Shown: positions 1 to 5,305 of the stretch, piece by piece | How positions within the stretch are numbered: the stretch's first letter is position 1 | Layout: the number at the start of each line of letters is the position of its first letter | NCBI GenBank assembly: GCA_020057985.1 | Contig: JAGVEU010000318.1 | Coordinates: 1 to 5,305, forward strand | Source of the DNA: Calditrichota bacterium | GTDB taxonomy: Bacteria > Electryoneota > RPQS01 | Length of the DNA: 5,305 bases | Reading direction: 5' to 3' | The notes under the pieces: generated by a model | The model's database searches: none | The model's input: the letters and a program-made list of their open reading frames with translations, nothing else | What the model was told of the DNA's origin: nothing | Made by a program: the position numbers and the translations under genes

Positions 1-1
1 A

Positions 2-277
2 AACCAATTGCAGATTGGGGACGTCTATATTCATGGAGGATTTCCCGGTCATGCTGCGCTTGTGGTGGACAAGGCTGTAAACAAGAAAAACGGCAGCTTT
101 GTTTTCCTGCTGGCTCAGAGTTATATGCCCGCACAGGAGATTCATATCCTACAGAGCTTCGATCATCATCTGACGCCGTGGTATCCCTCGGATTTTGGTG
201 TCACCCTCGAAACACCGGAGTGGATATTCTCCCGATCCGAACTCGCTCGCTTTCCAAGTTCTCATAACTACAAATAA
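2..277 (+). CDS. DUF4846 family protein, C-terminal fragment
   Basis: This is the last 91 codons of a protein whose start lies before the window. The frame is open from base 2 and ends in two adjacent in-frame stops (275-280). The visible part contains the blocks GDVYIHGGFPGHAALVVD, FLLAQSYMPAQEIHIL and TPEWIFSRSEL, which I recognise from memory as the conserved C-terminal half of the DUF4846 family. No biochemical function is established for that family as far as I know. The conserved Gly-Gly-x-Pro-Gly-His and Gln-Ser-Tyr-Met-Pro-Ala-Gln-Glu stretches look like an active or binding site, but that is inference. It ends 21 bases before the M48 protease start, so the two could be cotranscribed. 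The TTG at position 8 is not taken as a start because the frame continues upstream of it. Confidence 0.8.
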   Translation, partial: NQLQIGDVYIHGGFPGHAALVVDKAVNKKNGSFVFLLAQSYMPAQEIHILQSFDHHLTPWYPSDFGVTLETPEWIFSRSELARFPSSHNYK

Positions 278-298
278 TAGATACGTGGAGAATTCGCT

Positions 299-1090
299 AT
301 GAAAGCAAAACTTCTATCCCGTCAAACACTTCTTGTAACGCTGCTTGCTCTTACGCTGGCGGCATGTTACACGAATCCGTTCACCCATCGCAGAGAACTG
401 ATGCTGTTCACTCCGCAAGAAGAGGCAAATCTCGGTCTGAGTGCCTTCAATGAGGTCAAGCAGTCCACGCCCATCTCAACCGACTCCAATCAGAACTCGA
501 TGGTGACGCGAGTCGGACAACGCATCTCCTCGGTGGTAAACTTGCCCTATGCTCAGTGGGAGTTCGTTGCCTTTCAGGATCAGACTCCGAATGCCTTTTG
601 TCTGCCGGGTGGAAAAGTCGGTGTGTTTACGGGGATTCTCCCGATAACACTGGATGACAACGGCTTGGCCACGGTAGTTGCACACGAAGTCGCGCACGCA
701 GTGGCAAGACACGGCGGCGAGCGCATGAGTCACCAATTGCTTGTTGAGCTTGGCGGAATGAGCCTTGCCGTTGCCCTTCAAAAGAAGCCGCAGAAAACAC
801 AGGAACTTGCGCAATTGGCCTATGGGATCGGAACTACAGTTGGGCATACTCTGCCGCACAGCCGCAAGACTGAGCTGGAAGCGGACTACATGGGATTGCT
901 GTTCATGGCCAAAGCAGGTTATGATCCGCGCGAGGCCGTCAATTTCTGGAAGCGATTCAAGGTTTGGGGTGATCAACAGGGCACCAGAATGCCGGAATTT
1001 CTTTCCACTCATCCGCTGAATTCGAAGCGCATTAAGGAACTTGAAAAGCACATGCCGGAAGCCATGCAACTATTTTCGAAGCAGGGTTAG
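299..1090 (+). CDS. M48 family zinc metalloprotease, probable lipoprotein (LoiP/YggG- or OMA1-like)
   Basis: This is a predicted periplasmic, membrane-anchored metalloprotease of 263 residues. Residues 1-23 form a type II signal peptide: a basic N-terminus, a hydrophobic core and the lipobox Leu-Ala-Ala-Cys with lipidation at Cys23. The catalytic HEVAH motif is at 129-133, with His129 and His133 as zinc ligands and Glu130 as the general base. The third ligand is expected to be Glu192 in ELEAD (192-196), the family's ExxxD motif. CLPGGKVGVFTGIL (101-114) ahead of the catalytic helix and STHPLNSKRI (236-245) near the C-terminus are typical of M48 proteins in the LoiP/BepA/OMA1 group. The length fits single-domain LoiP-type enzymes rather than BepA, which carries a TPR tail. 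Family members degrade or help fold damaged envelope proteins, so a quality-control role is inferred. The ATG is supported by GGAG at 287-290, eight bases upstream. All catalytic residues are present. Confidence 0.93.
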   Translation: MKAKLLSRQTLLVTLLALTLAACYTNPFTHRRELMLFTPQEEANLGLSAFNEVKQSTPISTDSNQNSMVTRVGQRISSVVNLPYAQWEFVAFQDQTPNAFCLPGGKVGVFTGILPITLDDNGLATVVAHEVAHAVARHGGERMSHQLLVELGGMSLAVALQKKPQKTQELAQLAYGIGTTVGHTLPHSRKTELEADYMGLLFMAKAGYDPREAVNFWKRFKVWGDQQGTRMPEFLSTHPLNSKRIKELEKHMPEAMQLFSKQG

Positions 1091-1148
1091 TCGAGAATTG
1101 AGTTCAAATCTTGCCCGCATCTGAATCTCGCAGCTCGTGATCTGCAGA

Positions 1149-1205
1149 AAGAGGTACGATTTATCTGATTTGACATGAATGAGAGGAATCTTTAACATAC
1201 CTCTT
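1149..1205. repeat. Inverted repeat, 8-bp arms, 41-base spacer
   Basis: AAGAGGTA at 1149-1156 is the exact reverse complement of TACCTCTT at 1198-1205. A second AGAGG at 1182-1186 could pair with the same right arm (CCTCT at 1200-1204), which would give two alternative hairpins. No T-run follows, so this is not an obvious terminator for the upstream protease gene. With such a long spacer, chance is a real possibility. Confidence 0.25.
1170..1198 (+). promoter_or_regulatory. Candidate sigma70-type promoter P1
   Basis: A perfect -35 hexamer TTGACA (1170-1175) is followed after 17 bases by TAACAT (1193-1198), a 4/6 match to the -10 consensus. Transcription would begin near 1205. It lies about 80 bases after the protease stop and reads toward the terminator and the redox operon. 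The call rests only on hexamer matches and spacing, and assumes a host with a standard housekeeping sigma factor. Confidence 0.35.
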
Positions 1206-1290
1206 GGCAAAATAAGCGGCCAGATTCGCAAGTAGTTCTAATATAGGGGGATACGACACTTGGCCATTTTATTCCTGACTCAGAAATCTC

Positions 1291-1321
1291 TTGACTTTCT
1301 CCCAATTTGTGAAAATATTAT
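1291..1321 (+). promoter_or_regulatory. Candidate sigma70-type promoter P2
   Basis: TTGACT (1291-1296, 5/6 to consensus) is followed after 17 bases by AATATT (1314-1319, 4/6), or after 19 bases by TATTAT (1316-1321, 5/6). The surrounding DNA is AT-rich compared with the genes. A start around 1327-1331 would place the terminator roughly 40 to 95 bases into the transcript. TTGTGAA (1307-1313), which matches one half of a Rex operator, overlaps the spacer, but no second half-site is present at the right distance. Confidence 0.35.
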
Positions 1322-1327
1322 TGTGCA

Positions 1328-1422
1328 ACTATTGGGCTGAGGTTTACGGCTTAGAGCGGACTATAAGATAAGCGAATCCTTTGCCAGTCCCTGAACTGAA
1401 GTTAAGGATTCGCTCTTTTTTT
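1328..1422 (+). ncRNA. Possible small RNA or attenuated leader ending at an intrinsic terminator
   Basis: A promoter candidate immediately upstream (1291-1321) and a strong terminator (1371-1422) would bound a transcript of about 95 nt with no open frame of note. The 5' boundary is inferred from the promoter spacing. Inside it, GCTTA (1349-1353) can pair with TAAGC (1369-1373), which overlaps the terminator's left arm. GGACT (1358-1362) can pair with AGTCC (1386-1390) in the terminator loop. These pairings conflict with, or knot into, the terminator, as an attenuator might, but they are only 5 bp each. I recognise no known riboswitch or sRNA family in it. Confidence 0.3.
1371..1422 (+). terminator. 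Rho-independent terminator, 11-bp stem
   Basis: AGCGAATCCTT (1371-1381) pairs perfectly with AAGGATTCGCT (1404-1414) across a 22-base loop. One C follows, then seven T (1416-1422). Within the loop, CAGT (1385-1388) can pair with ACTG (1395-1398), making a compact inner hairpin. The signal reads on the + strand. It lies 280 bases after the protease stop and about 140 bases before the next gene start, so it ends either an intervening RNA or readthrough from the protease gene, or it attenuates the redox operon. Confidence 0.85.
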
Positions 1423-1435
1423 GGAGGCACTCAGT

Positions 1436-1473
1436 TTCACAAAGTAATGTCCTTTTTCGGACAACATTGTGAA
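1436..1473. repeat. Interrupted hairpin with TTCACAA/TTGTGAA arms
   Basis: TTCACAA (1436-1442) is the exact reverse complement of TTGTGAA (1467-1473). Nested inside are TGTCC (1448-1452) and GGACA (1459-1463) around a TTTTTC loop. Together they form a 7+5 bp hairpin with a small internal loop. It sits right after the terminator and before the redox operon. It could be RNA structure in the 5' leader or a protein-binding palindrome. The arm sequence equals the half-sites of Rex operators, but in the reverse order and with a wider spacer, so it is not a standard site. Confidence 0.45.
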
Positions 1474-1513
1474 CTTGTTTGCTTATGAAATCCAGCACAT
1501 ATTAAGGACTCGT

Positions 1514-1535
1514 GCTGATCCTGCGTCGGATCAGC
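1514..1535. repeat. Perfect 8-bp hairpin upstream of the operon's first gene
   Basis: GCTGATCC (1514-1521) pairs exactly with GGATCAGC (1528-1535) across the six-base loop TGCGTC. It ends 13 bases before the ribosome binding site of the small Cys-rich protein. With no T-run it is not a terminator. A role in mRNA stability or translation control is possible but not shown. Confidence 0.5.
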
Positions 1536-1548
1536 AAATCGCGATAAT

Positions 1549-1555
1549 AAGGAGA
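1549..1555 (+). promoter_or_regulatory. Ribosome binding site that sets the start at 1565
   Basis: AAGGAGA is a strong Shine-Dalgarno match about ten bases before ATG 1565. It supports that start over the in-frame GTG at 1469, which lies inside an inverted repeat and has no such site. Confidence 0.8.
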
Positions 1556-1564
1556 GAAAGAGTC

Positions 1565-1861
1565 ATGTTACGCCGCAAAGATATTCACGGGATTTGCACC
1601 GCCTGCAAGACGGGAATGCACTGCGAAGCGGCACTGCTGCATACGATCTGGGAATGCGAACAGTTCGAGCCGTATCAGAATCTAATGGTTAAGAAATTTG
1701 CCAAGGACGTTGCCAAACTGGCCGGAAAAAAGGGAAACGCGGTCGTCAAGGAGATTGAATCCGGCAAATACAAAGGGCAATGCTACTACTGCGAAGTACG
1801 CGAAACCTGCACCTACCCAAAGCCCAAAGGCGGCGCTTGGGAGTGCGAAGACTACAGATAA
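1565..1861 (+). CDS. Small Cys-rich protein with a duplicated four-cysteine motif
   Basis: This 98-residue protein has no recognised name and no signal peptide or membrane segment, so it is probably cytoplasmic. It contains the same cysteine pattern twice. Cys11, 14, 20 and 31 give CxxC-x5-C-x10-CEQF, and Cys73, 76, 82 and 94 give CxxC-x5-C-x11-CEDY. Each unit could hold a zinc ion or an Fe-S cluster. A Lys/Ala-rich, probably helical linker (about 40-70) joins them. Eight cysteines in 98 residues, all within the two motifs, argue for metal binding. It is the first gene of the redox operon, 52 bases ahead of the NuoE-like gene, so it may be an accessory, maturation or electron-transfer partner of that complex. 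That role is inferred from position only. I recall short proteins with a similar C-x2-C-x5-C...CEEF pattern beside hydrogenase genes, but cannot check this here. Confidence 0.8.
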   Translation: MLRRKDIHGICTACKTGMHCEAALLHTIWECEQFEPYQNLMVKKFAKDVAKLAGKKGNAVVKEIESGKYKGQCYYCEVRETCTYPKPKGGAWECEDYR

Positions 1862-1913
1862 GAAGATCGAAGGGCAGCGTTGGAACCAACCACCCAAACG
1901 TGAAAGCAACAGT

Positions 1914-2762
1914 ATGAAAACGGAAGATGTTGTCGGAATCCTTGAGCGACACAATGGCGATCAAGGCGGGTTGATCTCGATCCTGCAGGATATACAGGCG
2001 AGATACAGTTACTTGCCCGCCGATGCGTTGCGGCTTGTCGCAACTCAGACTGGCCGGTCGTTGGTGGACATCTATGGAGTGGCCACCTTCTATCGTGCCT
2101 TCAGTCTCAAGCCGCGCGGGAAACACCTGGTTTCAGTATGTCTTGGGACTGCCTGTCATGTTCGGGGCGGACCGATCATTGCCGAGGAATTCAGTCGTGA
2201 GCTCGGTGTCAAAGCCGGCGACACTACTGCGGATAAGGAATTCACTCTGGAAACCGTCAACTGTCTCGGTGCGTGTGCGCTCGGTCCGATTGTTGTCGTG
2301 GATGGGCATTACTTCTCGAACGTAAGTCCGGTCAAAGTCAAACAGATTTTGGAGAAGTCGCGCACCGGCCTCGAGAAAGTTGAAGTCGTGGGCGATCAGA
2401 GAATCTTCCCCGTCGAAATCAGTTGCCCACGCTGCAATCATAGCTTTATGGACATCGCTCACAGGATTGACGGTTATCCGTCCATTCGGGTCACGGCTGC
2501 GTTCGATCAATGGCACGGATGGTTACGGCTTTCAAGTCTCTATGGCAGCTATGTGGTCGAGACCGAATATGATATCCCCAAGGACTCGATTGTAAATTTC
2601 TTCTGTCCATACTGCAACGCCGAGTTGAGCGGAGCCAGTCCCTGTGCAGTCTGCGAAGCCCCGATGGTTCCAATGAGTGTTCGCGGCGGCGGAATTGTCC
2701 AGATATGTTCACGGCGAGGTTGCACCAGTCATATGCTCGATGTGAGCGGAGAAGAGTACTGA
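1914..2762 (+). CDS. NuoE/HydC-like [2Fe-2S] subunit with a Cys-rich C-terminal extension
   Basis: This is a 282-residue subunit of a NADH-linked oxidoreductase (complex I 24-kDa/NuoE, hydrogenase gamma). Residues 1-160 match the family: a helical N-terminus, then LPADALRLVA (34-43), YGVATFYRAF (54-63) and a thioredoxin-like fold. The [2Fe-2S] ligands are Cys76 and Cys81 (CLGTAC) with Cys117 and Cys121 (CLGAC). The domain should pass electrons to or from the FMN subunit encoded next. Residues about 165-282 are extra. They carry Cys171/174, Cys231/234, Cys244/247 and Cys265/270, an arrangement like one or two zinc ribbons, though Fe-S binding cannot be excluded. Ordinary NuoE proteins are about 160-180 residues long and end before this. 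ATG 1914 is chosen because the family N-terminus begins there. The frame is open further upstream, but that part overlaps the preceding gene and looks non-coding. The Shine-Dalgarno sequence is weak, so translational coupling is possible. Confidence 0.92.
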   Translation: MKTEDVVGILERHNGDQGGLISILQDIQARYSYLPADALRLVATQTGRSLVDIYGVATFYRAFSLKPRGKHLVSVCLGTACHVRGGPIIAEEFSRELGVKAGDTTADKEFTLETVNCLGACALGPIVVVDGHYFSNVSPVKVKQILEKSRTGLEKVEVVGDQRIFPVEISCPRCNHSFMDIAHRIDGYPSIRVTAAFDQWHGWLRLSSLYGSYVVETEYDIPKDSIVNFFCPYCNAELSGASPCAVCEAPMVPMSVRGGGIVQICSRRGCTSHMLDVSGEEY

Positions 2763-2811
2763 CCATGCAATGCTACGCACTCGAAACGATAAATAAAGAT
2801 CGAGGGGCAAA

Positions 2812-5305
2812 ATGACCGAATCCCTTATGCAAAAACTTGAATCCATCAACGCGCTGCTTTCCCTGCAGAAGCGATTGGCGGCTGAGCGAAAACCTGAAAT
2901 ACCAACGCTGATTATCTCCGCCGGAACCTGCGGACAGGCGAGCGGCGCGAATGATCTGATCCGCATGGCCAAGCGCGAAATTCTCGAACGGGCGCTCTCA
3001 CGCAGAGTCCATCTGCGAATCACCGGCTGTCTGGGGTTTTGCGAGATGGAGCCGTCCGTGCTGGTGGAGCCGCAAGGCACATTCTATCCGAAGGTGGGAA
3101 GCGCGGATATGGCACGGATTGTCGAAGCAGTGGCGCGCGGAGCTGTGATTCAGGAATTACTTTGGAATCAATCCGGCAAGCGCATCGAAAAACAGAATGA
3201 CATTCCGTTTTTCAAAAGCCAAATGCGCAGCATTCTCTCACGGAACGAAAAGGTTGATCCGATCCGAATTCTCAACTATATCGAGAATGGGGGCTACGGA
3301 GCATTATCCCGAGTGCTTGCGGGCGATCAGGCATGGGCAATTAGCGAAGTGAAGGCATCCGGATTGCGTGGACGAGGCGGTGCTGGATTTCTTACCGGAC
3401 TGAAATGGGAAATGCTGGCGAAACGGAACAGCCCAAAAGGCAAGTACCTTGTGTGCAACGCCGATGAGGGTGATCCAGGAGCATATGTGGATCGTAGCGT
3501 GCTCGAAGGCAATCCGCACTGTGTTTTAGAGGGAATGCTGATCGGAGCGCATGCCACCGGCGCGACTGAGGGAGTCATCTACGTTCGCTCCGAGTATCCG
3601 TTGGCGATCAAGCATTTGGTTATTGCCCTACGACAGGCTCGGGAATTAGGTCTGCTGGGCAAGAACATTTTGGGTACTGAATTCTCCTTCGATATTCGAC
3701 TGGTCAAGGGTGCGGGTGCGTTTGTGTGTGGCGAAGAGACTGCCTTGATGCGTTCCATCGAAGGCAAGATCGGTGAACCGCGCCAGCGACCTCCTTATCC
3801 AGTGGAGAAAGGAATCAACGGCAAACCGACCGCCATCAATAACGTGGAGACGTGGGCCAATATTCCGATTATCTTCGAGAAGGGGGCTTCCGAATATGCA
3901 AAGATCGGCACGCCCAAGAATACCGGCACAAAAATATTCAGTCTCGTCGGCAAAATCAAGAATACGGGTTTAGTAGAAGTGCCGATGGGAATTACAGTGG
4001 GTGAAATTGTCAATGAAATCGGCGGCGGCCCGGCAACCAAAGCTTCCATCAAGGCTGTTCAGACAGGCGGCCCAAGCGGTGGTTGCATTCCGGCTTCCAA
4101 GTTCGATTTGCCCATTGACTATGACAGCCTTGCTGCTGCCGGTTCCATCATGGGATCAGGCGGTATGATTGTGATGGACGAGAACACCTGTATGGTGGAC
4201 ATCGCCAAGTACTTCATGAGGTTCCTGAAGGATGAATCCTGCGGCAAGTGTTACACCTGTCGTAAAGGAACTCAGCGGCTGTATGAGATTCTCGAAGACA
4301 TCTCGAATGGCAAGGGGACTCTGGCGCATCTTGATTTGCTCGATGAACTCGGTCAAGTGGTCAAGGATACCTCCATGTGCGGGCTTGGACAATCTGCGCC
4401 GAATCCTGTTCTCAGTACCCTGCGCTATTTCCGCGAGGAATACCTGCGCCACGTGATTGACAAACGCTGTGACGCCTTTGTCTGTAAAGAATTGGTTGGC
4501 GCACCCTGTCAGGCAGCCTGTCCGATTGGCACAGAAGCATGGCGGTATATCGCTCATGCTGCTCGTGGTGACTATGAAGAAGCCTACATTGCCCTTCGCG
4601 AGCACAATCCATTCCCATCGGTGTGTGCGCGAGTGTGCAGCCATCCATGCGAGAGTCGTTGCCGCAGTGGAACCATGGGTGGAACTCCGATTGCAATACG
4701 CTCGCTCAAGCGCTTTGTTACCGACCGGGTTGATCCCTCAACTTATAAGCCAAAGCACGCCAAGCTCGCAGCAAAAGACCAGGCGAATGTTGCCATCATC
4801 GGCTCTGGCCCTGCAGGTTTGACGGCAGCGCATTACCTCTCACTCAAAGGCTACAAAGTCACGGTGTTTGAGGCGGATGACCGACCCGGCGGGATGCTGG
4901 TTAGTGGTATCCCGTCCTACCGGCTTCCGCGCGAACTCATGGCGAAGGAAATCACGAGTCTTATTGATGAAAACGTCACCCTCAAATGCAATACCAAACT
5001 GGGTCGTGACATCACCATTGATGGCTTAATGAAGGATGGATTCCGCGCGGTCTTCGTTGCGATGGGTGCGCACAAGAGCCGGAAATTAAACGTCGAAGGC
5101 GAGGATCTTGAAAGTGTGCATCCGGCCATTCAATTCCTGAAAGCCTTCAATCTCGAGGGTAAGCAACTCGCTAAGGGCAAGGTGGGAGTGATTGGCGGCG
5201 GCGACTCTGCTGTGGATGCTGCCCGCACGGCACTCCGTCAACCCGGAGTCGAGTGTGTTACGATCTATTACCGTCGCACACGGCATGAGATGCCCGCACT
5301 GAGTG
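2812..5305 (+). CDS. NuoF/HydB-type flavoprotein fused to a GltD/NfnB-type FAD-NAD(P)H oxidoreductase, 3' partial
   Basis: One frame runs 831 codons from ATG 2812 (GAGGGG at 2802-2807) to the window end without a stop. Residues about 30-105 form a thioredoxin-like domain with Cys40, Cys73 and Cys77. Residues about 150-550 are a complete NuoF module. GRGGAGFLTGLKW (187-199) and NADEGDPGAYVDR (216-228) bind FMN and NADH, GAGAFVCGEETALMRSIEG (300-318) is diagnostic, an SLBB-like part lies around 375-425, and Cys477/480/483/523 hold a [4Fe-4S] cluster. At 551-640 the chain enters a GltD-type Fe-S domain with Cys553, 558, 566, 570, 605, 609, 613 and 617, enough for two [4Fe-4S] clusters. An FAD Rossmann motif follows (GSGPAGL, 664-670), then a second nucleotide fold with GGGDSAVDAARTALR (795-809) and YYRRTRHEMPA (819-829), a pattern usual for NADPH. 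Cytoplasmic electron transfer between NAD(H), NADP(H) and Fe-S carriers is inferred. The rest of the GltD domain lies beyond the window. Confidence 0.95.
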   Translation, partial: MTESLMQKLESINALLSLQKRLAAERKPEIPTLIISAGTCGQASGANDLIRMAKREILERALSRRVHLRITGCLGFCEMEPSVLVEPQGTFYPKVGSADMARIVEAVARGAVIQELLWNQSGKRIEKQNDIPFFKSQMRSILSRNEKVDPIRILNYIENGGYGALSRVLAGDQAWAISEVKASGLRGRGGAGFLTGLKWEMLAKRNSPKGKYLVCNADEGDPGAYVDRSVLEGNPHCVLEGMLIGAHATGATEGVIYVRSEYPLAIKHLVIALRQARELGLLGKNILGTEFSFDIRLVKGAGAFVCGEETALMRSIEGKIGEPRQRPPYPVEKGINGKPTAINNVETWANIPIIFEKGASEYAKIGTPKNTGTKIFSLVGKIKNTGLVEVPMGITVGEIVNEIGGGPATKASIKAVQTGGPSGGCIPASKFDLPIDYDSLAAAGSIMGSGGMIVMDENTCMVDIAKYFMRFLKDESCGKCYTCRKGTQRLYEILEDISNGKGTLAHLDLLDELGQVVKDTSMCGLGQSAPNPVLSTLRYFREEYLRHVIDKRCDAFVCKELVGAPCQAACPIGTEAWRYIAHAARGDYEEAYIALREHNPFPSVCARVCSHPCESRCRSGTMGGTPIAIRSLKRFVTDRVDPSTYKPKHAKLAAKDQANVAIIGSGPAGLTAAHYLSLKGYKVTVFEADDRPGGMLVSGIPSYRLPRELMAKEITSLIDENVTLKCNTKLGRDITIDGLMKDGFRAVFVAMGAHKSRKLNVEGEDLESVHPAIQFLKAFNLEGKQLAKGKVGVIGGGDSAVDAARTALRQPGVECVTIYYRRTRHEMPALS

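Noticed and set aside
476..1069. 197-residue open frame on the - strand
   Set aside because: It lies entirely antisense to the M48 protease, whose catalytic motifs are intact, and its translation shows no recognisable domain.
1307..1324. Full Rex or CRP/FNR operator over the second promoter candidate
   Set aside because: Only the left half TTGTGAA is present. The right half expected at the proper spacing is not there.
1469..1564. Upstream extension of the small Cys-rich protein to GTG 1469
   Set aside because: The GTG sits in an inverted repeat with no ribosome binding site, whereas ATG 1565 has a strong AAGGAGA.
1698..1913. N-terminal extension of the NuoE-like protein
   Set aside because: It overlaps the Cys-rich gene in another frame, and the extra residues look like out-of-frame translation. 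NuoE homology begins at ATG 1914.
1682..2126. Overlapping - strand frames (90 and 126 residues)
   Set aside because: They are antisense to the Cys-rich and NuoE-like genes, and nothing in their translations matches a known family.
2765..2815. Tiny 16-codon frame whose stop overlaps the NuoF start as ATGA
   Set aside because: It has no visible ribosome binding site and no recognisable product. The overlap might allow translational coupling but is easily due to chance.
4156..4644. 162-residue open frame on the - strand
   Set aside because: It is antisense to the NuoF cluster motif and the GltD-like junction, both clearly coding on the + strand.

Overview
This window comes from a bacterial genome of about balanced GC content. 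The organism is probably an anaerobe or facultative anaerobe with a Gram-negative-type envelope. The evidence is a lipobox-bearing metalloprotease and an operon of flavin/iron-sulfur subunits of the kind found with electron-bifurcating [FeFe]-hydrogenases and NADH/NADPH transhydrogenases. No rRNA, tRNA, CRISPR array or mobile element was seen, and the sequence alone does not identify the phylum. All supported genes are on the + strand.

Region 1 (1-1090) holds the C-terminal end of a DUF4846-family protein, then an M48-family zinc metalloprotease that is probably a lipoprotein. This is an envelope or protein-quality-control neighbourhood.

Region 2 (1091-1564) is about 470 bases without a credible gene, but it has structure. 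There are two sigma70-like promoter candidates, an intrinsic terminator with a perfect 11-bp stem and seven T, and two further inverted repeats just ahead of the next gene. The second promoter and the terminator would bracket an RNA of about 95 nt, either a free small RNA or an attenuated leader of the redox operon.

Region 3 (1565-5305) is a redox operon that runs off the window. First comes a 98-residue protein with a four-cysteine motif present twice. Second is a NuoE/HydC-type [2Fe-2S] subunit carrying an extra C-terminal tail with four more cysteine pairs. Third is a long open frame, cut by the window end, that joins a complete NuoF/HydB-type FMN/NADH module directly to a GltD/NfnB-type FAD/NADPH module.

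Taken together, the NuoE and NuoF parts would move electrons between NAD(H) and Fe-S clusters, while the GltD-like part adds a second flavin and a probable NADPH site on the same chain. This layout suggests an NADH/NADPH/ferredoxin-linked enzyme, either a transhydrogenase like the Sporomusa-type Nfn (Stn) complexes or a hydrogenase whose catalytic subunit lies downstream. The next genes beyond position 5305 would decide between these.
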